A DNA stretch of 64,000 bases, from IMG/VR virus record IMGVR_UViG_3300037117_000143, positions 1-64,000 of that record; one strand, given 5' to 3'. Shown piece after piece: positions 1-9,736 of this stretch; the first letter of the stretch is position 1; every line of letters starts with the position of its first letter. The translations under genes were made by a program, and so were the position numbers. The DNA comes from a virus. The notes beneath the pieces were generated by a model. The model was not told where the DNA came from. It worked only from the letters and a program-made list of their open reading frames with translations, and made no database searches.

Positions 1-1
1 C

Positions 2-328
2 GCCGATGGCGTTGTCGGGTACGCCCTGCAGGCGCTCCGCGATGCTCTGGCTGGTCCAGAGCGGGAGCGGTTGCTCGTTATTGAATATGCAGATCTTGCT
101 TCCAAGCCGGCCGACGTAATGGCGTGGCTGCACACGAAGCTGCAGCTAGACCCGTTCAAGTATGATTTCGGCAATATTAGGCAGATCCCCGGTGCTGAAA
201 AGTTCGATCGCGGTCTGCGAATGGAGGGATTGCACGATCTTCGGTCAACAGTGAGCCACCATCCTCCCACACGCATTCTGCCACCTGATATCGTTGCCAG
301 TCTGCCCAAGCCCTTCTGGCGTTCTTAA
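2..328 (+). CDS. sulfotransferase-like protein, C-terminal part (5' cut by window)
   Basis: The frame is open from the first bases and ends with TAA. About 108 residues are visible. The segment LLVIEYADLASKP followed by a helix and a short aromatic stretch resembles the C-terminal half of sulfotransferases, where a conserved 'E/R-Y-E-D-L...P' strand precedes the last helices. These enzymes move sulfate from PAPS to a hydroxyl or amine of a glycan or small molecule. The PAPS-binding N-terminus lies outside the window. It stands beside collagen-like fibres and a glycosyltransferase cluster, and an APS-kinase-like domain is encoded at 57.2 kb, so sulfation of a glycan is a reasonable inference. 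Confidence 0.55.
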   Translation, partial: ADGVVGYALQALRDALAGPERERLLVIEYADLASKPADVMAWLHTKLQLDPFKYDFGNIRQIPGAEKFDRGLRMEGLHDLRSTVSHHPPTRILPPDIVASLPKPFWRS

Positions 329-383
329 GAATTAAGAAACACCTCTTCGATAATGTCGGCTAGTCATTTGACAGGACTAGTCC

Positions 384-1076
384 ATGGCCGGCGGTATCAC
401 AGCAAGTTTTAATTACGATCATAGTACGCGAGGTCTTATCCTTGCGCAGGTCGTGGCGGCTCTTAACGCTGGCCCCACAGGACTTTTTGTTGGTCCCACG
501 GGTAATACGGGCCCAACGACAGGTCCAACTGGTTTTGCAGGGCCTGGTGGCGTTGTTGGACCGACTGGTCCTGTTGGCGCTGGCACCGGATCGCAGGGGC
601 AGCAGGGCTATCGCGGCATTACAGGATTTACAGGAACCTCGGGTCCCACCGGACAAACTGGCGGTGCCGGCATCGCCGGTACACTTGGACCAATGGGAGC
701 CATTGGTGGCGGCACCGGCAACACCGGACCGACCGGCACGACGACTGGTCCGACTGGCCCCACCGGTTTGAACTTCGCCGGCAACACGGGACCAACAGGA
801 CCGTCTGGTGTCACCGGTCCAGTCGGCACCATTGGCATTATGGGGTTTGTTGGTCCTACCGGACCGACCGGTCCGACGGGCATCGAGTTGCCGAATTTAC
901 CTTATGGTTCTGCGTTGTTCCCTGGTAGCACAGGCGGTGCAGGTTATCCGCCGGATCTTTGGATTGCTCCTGGAGTAACCCAGGCTCACGGTTTTGCTTG
1001 GTTCAATGTGAACGCGACAGGCATCACCGGCGATAGCCAGGGCATGAACTCTTACGCTCAGTTTACGGTGTCATAA
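384..1076 (+). CDS. collagen-like tail/virion protein 1
   Basis: A 230-residue protein with a short helical head (about 1-35), a Gly-X-Y tract rich in GPTG units (about 36-170) and a non-repetitive C-terminal domain (about 170-230) containing a GITGDSQG turn. Phage collagen-like tracts form trimeric stalks in fibres and appendages. A weak AGGA lies upstream of the ATG. The stop overlaps the next start (TAATG), and three such genes follow one another, suggesting coupled expression and possibly one mixed appendage. It is probably displayed on the virion; its receptor or partner is unknown. Confidence 0.75.
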   Translation: MAGGITASFNYDHSTRGLILAQVVAALNAGPTGLFVGPTGNTGPTTGPTGFAGPGGVVGPTGPVGAGTGSQGQQGYRGITGFTGTSGPTGQTGGAGIAGTLGPMGAIGGGTGNTGPTGTTTGPTGPTGLNFAGNTGPTGPSGVTGPVGTIGIMGFVGPTGPTGPTGIELPNLPYGSALFPGSTGGAGYPPDLWIAPGVTQAHGFAWFNVNATGITGDSQGMNSYAQFTVS

Positions 1077-1696
1077 TGGCGCGAGAAATTGGCACGGACG
1101 GTCCTATTCCCCAGATCCTGAATGTTGACGGGAACAACATCAGCAGCGTGCTGAAGTTGGTCGTTGACCAAATCAATCAAGGCGTGACGGGCGGCTTCAC
1201 TGGCCCGACCGGCCCTGCTGGTCTTGGACAGCTTACAGGCCCGACGGGCCCGACGGGCACACTGACGGGCCCTACGGGTCCTGTTGGGGGCCCGGTTGGC
1301 CCGGTTGGGTGGACGGGGTTGAGTGGGCCTACTGGCAGCGCTGGTGCGCCGGGCCCAGTAGGAACTACGGGCTACAGCGGACCCCAGGGTCCGACTGGGC
1401 TAGTTGGCATCAGTCAAGCGACTGCGACGGGCCCGACAGGCCCTATGGGGATTAGCACCGGCCAAACCGGCAATACCGGCCACTCCGGTGCGTTTACCGG
1501 CAACACTGGCCCTACCGGCCCGCAAGCGCCGACCGGCCCTACAGGCCTCACCGGAGTGATTGGACCGACCGGCACGACTGGAATGACCGGCCCGACGGGC
1601 TCCAGCTTCTTCCTCTTCCAGCCGCCGACTGCAGACCCCCACGCTTATGGGCAGGTCTGGAGCAACGGTGGCGTTCTCAACGTGAGCTTGGGGTAA
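1076..1696 (+). CDS. collagen-like tail/virion protein 2
   Basis: A 206-residue protein. A helical N-terminus ([13 protein letters not shown]) precedes a Gly-X-Y tract covering most of the chain. A short C-terminal cap contains a DPHAYGQVW motif and ends in beta-type sequence. The same 'DPH..G' cap occurs in the next gene, so the caps look paralogous. It starts at the TAATG overlap with the previous gene. The role is inferred: trimeric fibre or head decoration. Confidence 0.75.
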   Translation: MAREIGTDGPIPQILNVDGNNISSVLKLVVDQINQGVTGGFTGPTGPAGLGQLTGPTGPTGTLTGPTGPVGGPVGPVGWTGLSGPTGSAGAPGPVGTTGYSGPQGPTGLVGISQATATGPTGPMGISTGQTGNTGHSGAFTGNTGPTGPQAPTGPTGLTGVIGPTGTTGMTGPTGSSFFLFQPPTADPHAYGQVWSNGGVLNVSLG

Positions 1697-1700
1697 GGAA

Positions 1701-2498
1701 ATGGCCATTATTCCAACTCCTCTCGGCTCCGGTGCAGGTGACACCTACGATGATAACCAGCTCTCGGTTACCCTCGACCAGGTTGTGCAGATCCTTCTCA
1801 ACAACCAGGCTACCGGCCCAGCCGGCCCGGCCGGCCCGACTGGCCCTGTCGCCGCGGGTACTGGCACGACGGGCCCTACCGGCCCTACTTTTGGCGTATT
1901 CGCTAAGTGGGCGACGGGCATTACCGGCACGACCGGTGTCACATCGACAAGTGGTTACATCGGCGCTACAGGTCCGTACGGGGCACCTACGGGTATTACC
2001 GGACCGACTGGCTACACTGGCCCCGCGGGTCCGACCGGCCTTGTCGGCTGGACAGGCCTCAGTGGTCCGACCGGCCAAACCGGCCCTACCGGGCCCCAAG
2101 GCCCCGCCGTATGCACCGGACCTACTGGCATGCAAGCTACCGCGGGCACGGGCAAAACAGGCTTTACGGGCCCCTCTGGCTCAAATACAGGCATTACAGG
2201 CGCGACCGGCCCAACCGGCTCCGCGAACATCACGGGACCGTCCGGCGCTACTGGCCCGACTGGCCGCTTGCAGTATTCGTACGTTCCGCCCACGGGCGCG
2301 ACCGGTACGGGTGCAGGGGGTGGCAGTGGCCCTGCCTACTACGCGCAAGGGGGCCCGGCAGGCCCGGCAGGGGCGGTTGCGAATACCGTTTTCTTCCCGC
2401 CAATCTTGGATCCGCATATTCCAGGCGCGGTCTATTGGCTGCCAGCCTTCGGCAACACCGGTTTGTTCCGATCGGGCGGCATCCCCGGGGCCAGCTAA
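1701..2498 (+). CDS. collagen-like tail/virion protein 3
   Basis: A 265-residue protein, third in a row of the same design: helical N-terminus ([13 protein letters not shown]), long GPTG/GATG tract, then a cap with [12 protein letters not shown] near residues 235-247. An AAGGAA ribosome-binding site lies just upstream of the ATG. The antisense frames give long valine/proline-rich ORFs, which are composition artefacts. Likely a fibrous virion component encoded with its two neighbours. Confidence 0.75.
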   Translation: MAIIPTPLGSGAGDTYDDNQLSVTLDQVVQILLNNQATGPAGPAGPTGPVAAGTGTTGPTGPTFGVFAKWATGITGTTGVTSTSGYIGATGPYGAPTGITGPTGYTGPAGPTGLVGWTGLSGPTGQTGPTGPQGPAVCTGPTGMQATAGTGKTGFTGPSGSNTGITGATGPTGSANITGPSGATGPTGRLQYSYVPPTGATGTGAGGGSGPAYYAQGGPAGPAGAVANTVFFPPILDPHIPGAVYWLPAFGNTGLFRSGGIPGAS

Positions 2499-2502
2499 TC
2501 TC

Positions 2503-2552
2503 TTGACAGTGTGCGTGGCGGTGAGTACTCCAATGGGACCAATCCCCATTGG
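2503..2552 (+). promoter_or_regulatory. intergenic hairpin before the glycosyltransferase gene
   Basis: CCAATGGG (2530-2537) pairs perfectly with CCCATTGG (2545-2552) around a 7-nt loop, and the second arm touches the GGAG of the following ribosome-binding site. A TTGACA hexamer stands at 2503-2508, but no convincing -10 box is found at normal spacing. It may control translation of the glycosyltransferase gene. Confidence 0.4.
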
Positions 2553-2563
2553 AGCCTTCCCCT

Positions 2564-4558
2564 ATGCGCCTCTGCTGGAACGCGATCGTCAAGAATGAGG
2601 CTGCGCGCATTGTGCGCTGCATGGCTTCTCTTGCTCCCCACATCTCTTCGTATTGTGTAGCTGATACCGGCAGCACCGACGGTACGCCAGAATTGATCGA
2701 GGCGTTCTTTAAGCCGTTTAACATTCCCGGCGAGATCCATCGCTGTGAATTTGTGGACTTTTCACGAGCGCGCAATGTTGCCCTTAAGGCCATGCAGGAG
2801 AGCGACCTTCCCTTCGACTATGGCATTCTCGTTGACGCCGACATGGAGTTGAAGGCTATCGATCCGTACTGGAAATACCTGCTCAAGGGCGAGCGCTCAT
2901 ATGACATGTTTCAGCTCGCCGGCCCCCTACACTACCAGAACCGGCGTCTGGTCAAGCGCGGCGAGACACACGGCTACCTCGGGGTAACTCATGAATACCT
3001 TGACGTCGATACGGGGGGCTGCATTCCCAAAGAAGCGGCGCACTTCATCGACCACGCTGACGGGGCTAATCGCCCGGACAAGTTCACGCGCGACATAGAG
3101 CTGCTAGAAAAAGGCCTGAAGGACGAGCCGGGCAACGCCCGCTACCTCTATTATCTTGCTCAAAGCTATAAAGAAGCCGGCCAGCCGAAGAAGGCGATCA
3201 AATATTACGAGCGCCGCATCGCTGCTGGTGGCTGGGATGAGGAAGTTTGGTCCGCGCAGCACATGCTTGCCCAGTGCTACAAGGACATGGGCAAGGACGC
3301 GAAGTTCGTCTGGCACTCGCTGAAGGCATACAACATGCGCCCGCAGCGCGCCGAGCCGCTCTACGACGTTGCCAAGTGGTTTCGTGAAAAGCCTGACCAA
3401 CAACACGCTTCGCTGGTATTCTCCGAGAAGGCCTTGCAGATCCCCAAGACGACTGACGCGCTGTTTGTCAACGACTACGTCTATGAGGTTGGCGCTTGGG
3501 ACGAGTTCGCCGTCGCTGCCTTCTACAGCAATAGTCCAGCCACGAAGATGATGGGCTTCAAGGCGAACAACATGCTGTCGCTCAAGCCGGGGCCCTACTC
3601 CGGGTCACGCGAGCTCGCGCGCGAGAACATGTTTCACTACATGCCATCGCTGAAAGAGATCGCGCCATCATGGGAGTGGAAGACCATTGGGTACAGTCCG
3701 CCTGTTAACTGGACCGCGTTAAACCCATCTGTAACGGCTCACAACAAAAAGTTAATGGCGATCGTGCGGACGGTTAATTATAGAATGGACGAGCACGGGC
3801 GCTATTTGATCCAGGGGACAGACGGCACAATCAACAATGAGAACCCGATAAGCACACGCAACTGGCTGATTACTCTTGATGCCGATTTGAACGACAGTGC
3901 TGCTGAAGAAATCAAGACGCCTGAGCTCCCCTGCGGCTATCCGTTGGTGGTTGGGTTCGAAGACATGCGGCTGTTCTCGCACCACGGTGATTTGTGGACG
4001 TCGTCAACGGTTCGCCAGATTGAGCCCGACGGACTGGCCGAACAAGTGCTGTTCCGGATTGGCGACGACAAGTATCGTCGGATGCTCCGCACGCCGCGGC
4101 TCTACGAGAAGAATTGGGCGGCGATTGTTGAGAAAGGCCAGCTGATTAAATTTATGTACCATCCCGGCCACGTTGTCGACGACCACGGGCAGGACATGCT
4201 CGTGCACCCGTCGCAGTGGGACGTTGGTGGCCTTAATGGCAGTTCGCAGGTTGTGAACCTCAACACCGGCTATTGGCTCGCTATCACCCACGAGGCCCGT
4301 TTCATCCCCGGTACGCAGCTGCGCTACTACATGCATCGGTTCATCAAATACGATAATGTTTTCAGGGTGGTGAAGATTTCGGTGCCGTTCTATTTCCGCG
4401 AGAAGTGCATCGAGTTCTGCGCTGGCATGTGCCTACGCCCGGCCCGCCAGGGTACTGCGGAGAAGCAGCTGGTAATCTCGTTTGGGTTCAAGGACCGTGA
4501 GGCGTGTTTCGGCACCATCCTGCTCTCAGATGTGGAGACGTTCCTTGGCGCGAGTTAA
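2564..4558 (+). CDS. family 2 glycosyltransferase with TPR and GH130-like C-terminal region
   Basis: About 664 residues. The N-terminal part is a GT-A fold family 2 domain: NAIVKNEAARI at the start, ADTGSTDGT for nucleotide-sugar binding, and LVDADMEL as the DxD metal site. TPR-like helices with repeated 'YYLAQSYKEAGQ' type units follow (about 190-310). The last 250 residues are beta-rich and resemble five-bladed propeller phosphorylases or glycosidases (GH130-like: GFEDMRLF, later EFCAGM and FGFKDREACF). The ATG at 2564 is preferred over the TTG at 2549 because GGAG sits 9 bases before it. It heads the glycan cluster; donor and acceptor are unknown. Confidence 0.75.
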   Translation: MRLCWNAIVKNEAARIVRCMASLAPHISSYCVADTGSTDGTPELIEAFFKPFNIPGEIHRCEFVDFSRARNVALKAMQESDLPFDYGILVDADMELKAIDPYWKYLLKGERSYDMFQLAGPLHYQNRRLVKRGETHGYLGVTHEYLDVDTGGCIPKEAAHFIDHADGANRPDKFTRDIELLEKGLKDEPGNARYLYYLAQSYKEAGQPKKAIKYYERRIAAGGWDEEVWSAQHMLAQCYKDMGKDAKFVWHSLKAYNMRPQRAEPLYDVAKWFREKPDQQHASLVFSEKALQIPKTTDALFVNDYVYEVGAWDEFAVAAFYSNSPATKMMGFKANNMLSLKPGPYSGSRELARENMFHYMPSLKEIAPSWEWKTIGYSPPVNWTALNPSVTAHNKKLMAIVRTVNYRMDEHGRYLIQGTDGTINNENPISTRNWLITLDADLNDSAAEEIKTPELPCGYPLVVGFEDMRLFSHHGDLWTSSTVRQIEPDGLAEQVLFRIGDDKYRRMLRTPRLYEKNWAAIVEKGQLIKFMYHPGHVVDDHGQDMLVHPSQWDVGGLNGSSQVVNLNTGYWLAITHEARFIPGTQLRYYMHRFIKYDNVFRVVKISVPFYFREKCIEFCAGMCLRPARQGTAEKQLVISFGFKDREACFGTILLSDVETFLGAS

Positions 4559-5225
4559 AGTTCGTGTAGTCACCGCGTTCGTTCCGATCCCGGGCCACCC
4601 GCGCCCGCTGGCGGAGTACGAAGCGCTTGGTCAAAAGCTGAGCGGCGCGCTTGGTCTTGCCGATCTTGCTGTCTACTATGACCGGATACCCGATCTCTGG
4701 TTGACCAAGTTCCTCGAGAAGTTGCCGTTTATGGAGCCCCCACTTAGCTGGGCCACAGGCGACAACCCGAAGAAGAACAGCTTGGAGTACCATTGTGTCC
4801 AGCACCAGAAGTTCGAGTGGCTCGCGCGTGCAGCTAACGAAGATCAGGAATCCGATACATTCGTATGGATGGATTACGGGATTTGTTCCCAGCCCGGCAT
4901 CACCGGTGAGGTTGTCCAGGACTTACTTGGAAAGATACGAAAGAATGACTTTGCCATGCCCGGCTGCTGGGGGCCGACCCCTGAACCCATGGACGCATTC
5001 CCATGCTGGCGCTTCTGCGGCTCCCTGATGGTCGTACCGCGCGCAGACACGCACCGGATGCTGCAAATAGTGCAAGCGGTTACGCGCCTCTACGTGCGTT
5101 CCATGAAAAAGGTGACCTGGGAAGTCAATATGCTGGCCCGCTGCGAGCCGATGCTGAAGAAGGTTGGCCTGCGCTGGTACCAAGCAGATCATAATGCCCT
5201 CCAATTTACTCGGTACGACCAATGA
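4545..5225 (+). CDS. HtrL/YibB-like (WlaTC/HtrL family) glycosyltransferase-like protein
   Basis: About 226 residues from the TTG at 4545, which follows GGAG at a good distance and overlaps the end of the previous gene; no ATG falls near the conserved N-terminus (VRVVTAFVPIPGH). The central segment TFVWMDYGICSQ resembles the 'W-D-G' core of HtrL/YibB proteins, found in LPS and capsule loci and thought to be glycosyltransferases. It overlaps the next gene by ATGA. The family match is made by eye and the function is inferred from context. Confidence 0.5.
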   Translation: MARVKVRVVTAFVPIPGHPRPLAEYEALGQKLSGALGLADLAVYYDRIPDLWLTKFLEKLPFMEPPLSWATGDNPKKNSLEYHCVQHQKFEWLARAANEDQESDTFVWMDYGICSQPGITGEVVQDLLGKIRKNDFAMPGCWGPTPEPMDAFPCWRFCGSLMVVPRADTHRMLQIVQAVTRLYVRSMKKVTWEVNMLARCEPMLKKVGLRWYQADHNALQFTRYDQ

Positions 5226-5605
5226 AACGTACCCAGGCAACAAAGAATTGGTACAACAGAAATCGCGTATCAGAAAACGCCCGAAGTCGTGCGTACTACG
5301 CAGCAAACAAAAAGAAGATAGCGCTTGTCATGGCGCGCCGCCACTACATTCGGCTGTATGGCATTACGATCGCAGATCGCGATATTATGTTGGCTGCCCA
5401 AGGAAATGTGTGTGCCGCCTGCGGAAGTCCGGAACACGGCAATTCTTTGCCCGGTTGGGGCTGGGCTACTGACCACAACCACAAAACTGGGAAAGTTCGC
5501 GGGATCATCTGCTGCTCCTGCAACTTGACACTCGGGAATGCTCGTGAAGATACGAAGCGCTTGCGGCTTCTCGCTTTATATCTGGAGCGTCACTATGACC
5601 ACTGA
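5222..5605 (+). CDS. HNH endonuclease, recombination endonuclease VII type
   Basis: 127 residues. A basic N-terminus leads to YGITIADRDIML, then a zinc and catalytic module: CAACG, ATDHNHKTGKVRG, and CCSCNLTLG. This is the pattern of phage endonuclease VII-like HNH proteins, with paired cysteines binding Zn and the DHNH catalytic core. As a free-standing gene inside a glycan operon with short overlaps on both sides, it is best read as a homing-type endonuclease rather than the packaging resolvase. Two relatives sit at 39.9 kb and 59.6 kb. Confidence 0.8.
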   Translation: MKRTQATKNWYNRNRVSENARSRAYYAANKKKIALVMARRHYIRLYGITIADRDIMLAAQGNVCAACGSPEHGNSLPGWGWATDHNHKTGKVRGIICCSCNLTLGNAREDTKRLRLLALYLERHYDH

Positions 5606-6299
5606 ATTGTGGACCATCTATCACGAGGCCAAGCCTCCAGTGCGTCCTGCCGGCGGGATCGTTAGACAGTACACGGTGCCCGCTCGCGGCAATATGTTGA
5701 GCTCACGCTTTGCTAGCATGAACGCATACTACGACGTGTGGCGCATGCCGGCTATCCCCGGCATTATCGGTTTCCAGGCCTACCGCAAGCACTTCAACTT
5801 TCGCGATCACCACCTGACCGGCTGGGAAGAAGTCGCACCGAAGACTTTCTACGAGTACCAGGACTGGCTGTACAAATGGGATGGTGGCGCGATCGAGGAC
5901 TTCCTGGACAAATATGACATGATCGTCCCGCCGCCGTTCGATCTTACCGCGCAGGGAGGTTTAGACGAGGATTTTTGTCGGTCCCGTTCGTACGCTGACT
6001 GGGTGGCCTTTGTAAAGGTGGCGAGCAAATATCACGATTTTGACTACAGCATCAACCACGTCACGAGCCACTGGTTCATTTGTAAGTGGGGCCTGTTCAG
6101 CGAGTTCATGGCCGTTTGGTGGAATGTGTTTAGGGAGTTAGAGCCATGTATCGAGAGCAAAGATGCTGCGAGGAACATTCCTTACGCCTCACGGGCGTTG
6201 GACTTCCTCACAGAAAGATTCTTTACCCTGTGGCTAGCGAGCCGGTCGGACCTCCGGACAAAAACTTTCCCGTTGATGATATCGTGGGACGCCCGATGA
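5595..6299 (+). CDS. DUF4422-like glycosyltransferase
   Basis: About 234 residues from the ATG at 5595, which has GGAG upstream and overlaps the end of the HNH gene. The sequence shows the DUF4422 layout: a start with YHEAK, MNAYYDVWR, a basic 'GFQAYRKHF' stretch, DMIVPPPF, and a C-terminal 'NMF..ELEPCI...ALDFLTERFFTLWL' region. DUF4422 proteins occur in capsule and O-antigen clusters and are considered glycosyltransferases. It has an ATGA overlap with the following gene. Sugar specificity cannot be told. Confidence 0.65.
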   Translation: MTTELWTIYHEAKPPVRPAGGIVRQYTVPARGNMLSSRFASMNAYYDVWRMPAIPGIIGFQAYRKHFNFRDHHLTGWEEVAPKTFYEYQDWLYKWDGGAIEDFLDKYDMIVPPPFDLTAQGGLDEDFCRSRSYADWVAFVKVASKYHDFDYSINHVTSHWFICKWGLFSEFMAVWWNVFRELEPCIESKDAARNIPYASRALDFLTERFFTLWLASRSDLRTKTFPLMISWDAR

Positions 6300-6922
6300 A
6301 CCCGATCATCCTGATCCACGCCACCCCTGCCGATGAGAGGCGCGGCCTTGTGCAGGCGATCAGGGAGACGTGGCTTGCCGGTTGGGGCGCTATTATCCCG
6401 CACCGCTTCATCTACGACCGTACTCGCACAGGCACGGTACAAGAAGACGAGTGGGTATTTGACGTTGACCCAGGATATTGGGTAATGATGCGCAAGACAC
6501 AGGCTGCGGTGACCTTGGCGGCCGCAAACGGATACTCACATGCCTTCGTTATCTGTTCCGACACTTACGTTGTTATCTCCCGCTTATTGGCTTCGGGATA
6601 CGAGGACCATCACTACTCGGGACACCGAGCGGATGAGGGCCATGCTGGCGGCGGCTGCGGATACTGGCTTGATTTACGCGCCATGTATCGGATCATCGAC
6701 GCCCGCGTCTTCAGCGACTACGAAGACCGGTGGGTCGGAATCGTCCTGAAAGAGGCCGGCATCGAGTGTTTCCACGATCCCAGATATTGGGGGGCTGTGC
6801 ATCCGTATCTGGATGGGATCATAACGGTGCATCTGCACCAAGGTGACGGGGTGCTAGATCCACAAGCACTCCGTGATCAGCACACGGCTTTCAGGACGGA
6901 CGGTGAAGTATGCGCGCATTAA
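6296..6922 (+). CDS. GT31-like (Fringe/galactosyltransferase-type) glycosyltransferase
   Basis: About 208 residues. The start is set by the ATGA overlap at 6296. Features matching GT31-like enzymes: ILIHATPADERR...IRETWL at the N-terminus, FDVDPGYWVMMRKT, an acidic metal site in CSDTYVV, then GGGCGYWLDLRAM where GT31 enzymes have the 'GGxGY' acceptor loop, and an EDRWVGIVLKEAGI segment. Family placement is tentative. Its place between glycosyltransferase and epimerase genes supports a role in one oligosaccharide pathway. Confidence 0.55.
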   Translation: MNPIILIHATPADERRGLVQAIRETWLAGWGAIIPHRFIYDRTRTGTVQEDEWVFDVDPGYWVMMRKTQAAVTLAAANGYSHAFVICSDTYVVISRLLASGYEDHHYSGHRADEGHAGGGCGYWLDLRAMYRIIDARVFSDYEDRWVGIVLKEAGIECFHDPRYWGAVHPYLDGIITVHLHQGDGVLDPQALRDQHTAFRTDGEVCAH

Positions 6923-7920
6923 TCACTGGAGCCGGCGGTTCAATCGGCTGCCACGTCCTTCGCCATCTTATGGCTAACACCGACTGGGATATCATCGCTA
7001 TAGACAGTTTTCGCCACAAGGGTCTTACAGATCGAATTGAACGAGTAACGTTCAAGCACCCAGAGACACGAGAGCGGCTTAGCGTGTTTACGCACGACCT
7101 GCAGGCACCGTTCAGCCCCATGCTCACCAAGAAAATAGGCCATGTGGACTACATTTTTAATTTAGCGGCGATGTCAGATGTGGACGATTCGCTTGAGCAT
7201 CCCTACTTCAATATCCGAGCCAATTGTGAGATCATGCTTAATGTCCTCGAATACGCCAGACAGGTCAAGCCTAAGGCCTTCCTGCACGTAAGCACTGACG
7301 AGGTTTTCGGGCCTAGCGACGGTGAGCGCTACCACCCCGAGTGGGATGCCATTATCCCTTCTAATCCATATTCGGCATCCAAAGCGGCACAGGAAGCGTT
7401 TGCGTGCGGCTACTGGAGAGCATACCAATTGCCATTGATTCTCACAAATTTCATGAATCAGTTTGGCGAAATGCAAAGTGTTGCCAAGTTCCCCGCGATC
7501 TGCATTCGGAAGATCATGCGCGGCGAGACGGTGACGATCCACGGCTCACCCGATGCAATCGGCTCGCGTTTCTACATGCACGCGCGCAACGCGGCCGACG
7601 CCATGTTGTTCCTCGTTAAAAAGACTATGCCCTACCTCCACGAAGAGGGTGAGGTCGATCGTCCTGACCGCTACAACGTTGTCGGTAGCCAGCGCGTTAC
7701 CAATTTAGATTTCGCCAAACTAGTTGCGAAATATCTCGATAAACCCTTGCATTTTAATTGGTCCGACTTTAAGGTCGCTAGGCCTGGGCACGATTGGCAC
7801 TACGGTTTAGATGGAACGAAGCTACACGATCTTGGTTGGTATCCCCCGATCTCGTTTGAAGAGTCTCTGCAAAATACTGTGGCCTGGTATCAAAGGAATA
7901 AATCGTGGCTAGACATATAA
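6910..7920 (+). CDS. NAD(P)-dependent sugar epimerase/dehydratase (extended SDR)
   Basis: 336 residues with a Rossmann start GAGGSIG (7-13), active-site region HVSTDEVFG (about 126-134) and catalytic Tyr154/Lys158 in PYSASK. The layout matches the dTDP-glucose 4,6-dehydratase/GDP-mannose dehydratase branch of extended SDRs, which make 4-keto-6-deoxy nucleotide sugars. A sugar C-methyltransferase of the kind that acts on keto sugars lies directly downstream, which supports a deoxysugar route. The nucleotide and sugar are unknown. It overlaps the next gene by 16 bases. Confidence 0.8.
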   Translation: MRALITGAGGSIGCHVLRHLMANTDWDIIAIDSFRHKGLTDRIERVTFKHPETRERLSVFTHDLQAPFSPMLTKKIGHVDYIFNLAAMSDVDDSLEHPYFNIRANCEIMLNVLEYARQVKPKAFLHVSTDEVFGPSDGERYHPEWDAIIPSNPYSASKAAQEAFACGYWRAYQLPLILTNFMNQFGEMQSVAKFPAICIRKIMRGETVTIHGSPDAIGSRFYMHARNAADAMLFLVKKTMPYLHEEGEVDRPDRYNVVGSQRVTNLDFAKLVAKYLDKPLHFNWSDFKVARPGHDWHYGLDGTKLHDLGWYPPISFEESLQNTVAWYQRNKSWLDI

Positions 7921-9167
7921 ACACTACGCACGGTCGAGCTGAGATAACCCGATGCGAGGTGTGCGGCAACAATAACCTGCCAACCGTTTTCGACCTCGGC
8001 ATGCACCCGCTGCCGGACGACTTGGTGAAGATCGGCGACGATCGCGTCTGCGCCGAGTACCCACTCGAGGTTCTATTCTGCGATCGTTGTAAGACAGCGC
8101 ACCAGAAATACCAGCTCCCACGGGAGCAGCTTTTTTTCCCGGAGTATCACTACCGCGGCGGCCAGACCCAGGATGTGCTCTCGGGCATGGAGCAACTCGT
8201 CGACTCGGTTGAAGAGCATTTCTCCGTCCGCGGCGCGCGCGTGCTGGACGTCGGTTGTAACGATGGCAGCCTGCTCGATGCGTTCCGCCGGCGCGGGGTC
8301 ATCACGTCTGGGATTGAGCCGACCGATGCTGCCAAGGAAGCCCAGGAGAAGGGTCACGCTGTCATGCATACGTTCTTCGATTGTCAATCCGCGGTTGACT
8401 ATCTGAGGCATCACCTGCCGCCGGACGTCATCACGTTCACGAACGTGTTCGCGCACATTGAGGATCTGGAAGAGTTGCTCGCGGCGCTGCGGATTATTAA
8501 GGCGCCATATACGCGTATCGTGGTTGAGAATCACTACCTTGGCTCCGTGCTCGATCGACACCAGTTTGACACGTTCTATCATGAGCACCTGCGCACCTAC
8601 AGCTTTACTTCGTTTCTGCACATCGCCTTAAAATTGGATATGCGCGTTAGCACCGTGGAATTCCCCGCGCGCTACGGCGGCAATATTCGCGTGTTCATGG
8701 AGCCCGGTGAGGCGGTCCATGTAAGCGGCGAAGAGAGAGTGCTAGCCCGCGAGGAGAAGTTCGGCGATCGTCTGCAACATCTGAACACGCAGGTGGCGCA
8801 CTGGGCGTCTAAAAAGCGTTCTAAACTAATAGGGTATATTATGGCGGACTACCCGGCCGTCACACCGCTCTCCGCTGTTGCCTTCCCCACGCGCGCATCA
8901 ATCCTGATCCGCCTTCTCTACTTAAACGAGGAGCACATTGCCGCTGTGTACGAGAAGGAAGGGTCGAAGAAGATCGGATACTACGTGCCGGGCACGCGCA
9001 TTCCAATTTTATCGGATAGCGGTGGGGACCTTGGAATTAGCCGAATGGCTGGTCCACTTCTAAACTTGGCGTGGCACATTCCTGAAGAAATCGACAAACG
9101 CTGGCGCGGCACCCTTGACTACCACGGGGAGTTTATTCAGGTCATCGCGGAAGAGGATTTCAAATGA
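7905..9167 (+). CDS. sugar C-methyltransferase (zinc-binding, Methyltransf_13/14 architecture)
   Basis: 420 residues, GTG start with AAGGA upstream. The N-terminal zinc domain has four cysteines (17, 20, 59, 62) in the pattern typical of TylC3/NovU-like enzymes. The SAM-binding motif VLDVGCNDG is at about 113-121, and YHEHLRTYS is the conserved active-site segment. A C-terminal Rossmann-like domain would follow, although 'GYYVPGTRIPILSDSGG' replaces the usual motif. These enzymes C-methylate 4-keto deoxysugar nucleotides. It overlaps both neighbours, consistent with one operon. Confidence 0.8.
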   Translation: MARHINTTHGRAEITRCEVCGNNNLPTVFDLGMHPLPDDLVKIGDDRVCAEYPLEVLFCDRCKTAHQKYQLPREQLFFPEYHYRGGQTQDVLSGMEQLVDSVEEHFSVRGARVLDVGCNDGSLLDAFRRRGVITSGIEPTDAAKEAQEKGHAVMHTFFDCQSAVDYLRHHLPPDVITFTNVFAHIEDLEELLAALRIIKAPYTRIVVENHYLGSVLDRHQFDTFYHEHLRTYSFTSFLHIALKLDMRVSTVEFPARYGGNIRVFMEPGEAVHVSGEERVLAREEKFGDRLQHLNTQVAHWASKKRSKLIGYIMADYPAVTPLSAVAFPTRASILIRLLYLNEEHIAAVYEKEGSKKIGYYVPGTRIPILSDSGGDLGISRMAGPLLNLAWHIPEEIDKRWRGTLDYHGEFIQVIAEEDFK

Positions 9168-9736
9168 CGTCGCTATGCGAGCTCAGCCGGAAGTATGGCA
9201 CCGACAAGGGTGGCGTGATGGAACCGACGCCGAATCATCGCGCCAACCTGTTCCACGACTACACGCCGATCTACTACGACCTGATGAAGGACTGGGCGTC
9301 GGAGGCGTGGAACATTCTCGAGATTGGCGTTGCCGAGGGGCGCAGCGCGCGCATGTGGGCCGAGTTCTTCCCGAACGCGAAGATAACCGGGTTCGATATT
9401 GACCCGAAGAGCCTAGAAATTAAGGAGAACCGGATCCGCACCTTCTACTGCGACCAGAGCGATAGTCGGTCTATCGCCAAGGCCCTCGGTGCTTCGTACA
9501 AACGGAACAAGAGCCTTTTTGACTACATCATCGATGACGGCTCTCATATTTACGGGCATCAGATTATAACAATGCTTGGTCTGCTGCCAACCCTCAAATC
9601 CCATGGCATCTACTTCATTGAAGACCGCATTGACGAGGCGCCACCAGTTGAAGCTCCACAGGGCTGGACTAACAAGGTCTTTCGCTGGACCGATAAACCC
9701 CACAGCATGCTGCAAGTTATCAGGAGAGTTCAGTGA
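9164..9736 (+). CDS. class I SAM-dependent methyltransferase (sugar O-methyltransferase-like)
   Basis: 190 residues. LCELSRKYGTDKG at the N-terminus, LEIGVAEGRSARMW as SAM motif I, GFDIDPKS as motif II and DYIIDDGSHIYGHQ as the later active-site region fit the macrocin O-methyltransferase/CmcI-like group. The 'DDGSH' segment holds the putative metal and catalytic acids. It probably O-methylates a sugar made by the neighbouring enzymes. It overlaps both the previous gene (ATGA) and the next (GTGA). Confidence 0.7.
   Translation: MTSLCELSRKYGTDKGGVMEPTPNHRANLFHDYTPIYYDLMKDWASEAWNILEIGVAEGRSARMWAEFFPNAKITGFDIDPKSLEIKENRIRTFYCDQSDSRSIAKALGASYKRNKSLFDYIIDDGSHIYGHQIITMLGLLPTLKSHGIYFIEDRIDEAPPVEAPQGWTNKVFRWTDKPHSMLQVIRRVQ

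Noticed and set aside
608-883. Long antisense ORFs rich in Val and Pro opposite the collagen-like genes (also near 2012, 16642, 19088, 19814)
   Set aside because: They are the reverse complement of GPTG repeats; composition forces them open, with no ribosome-binding sites or context.
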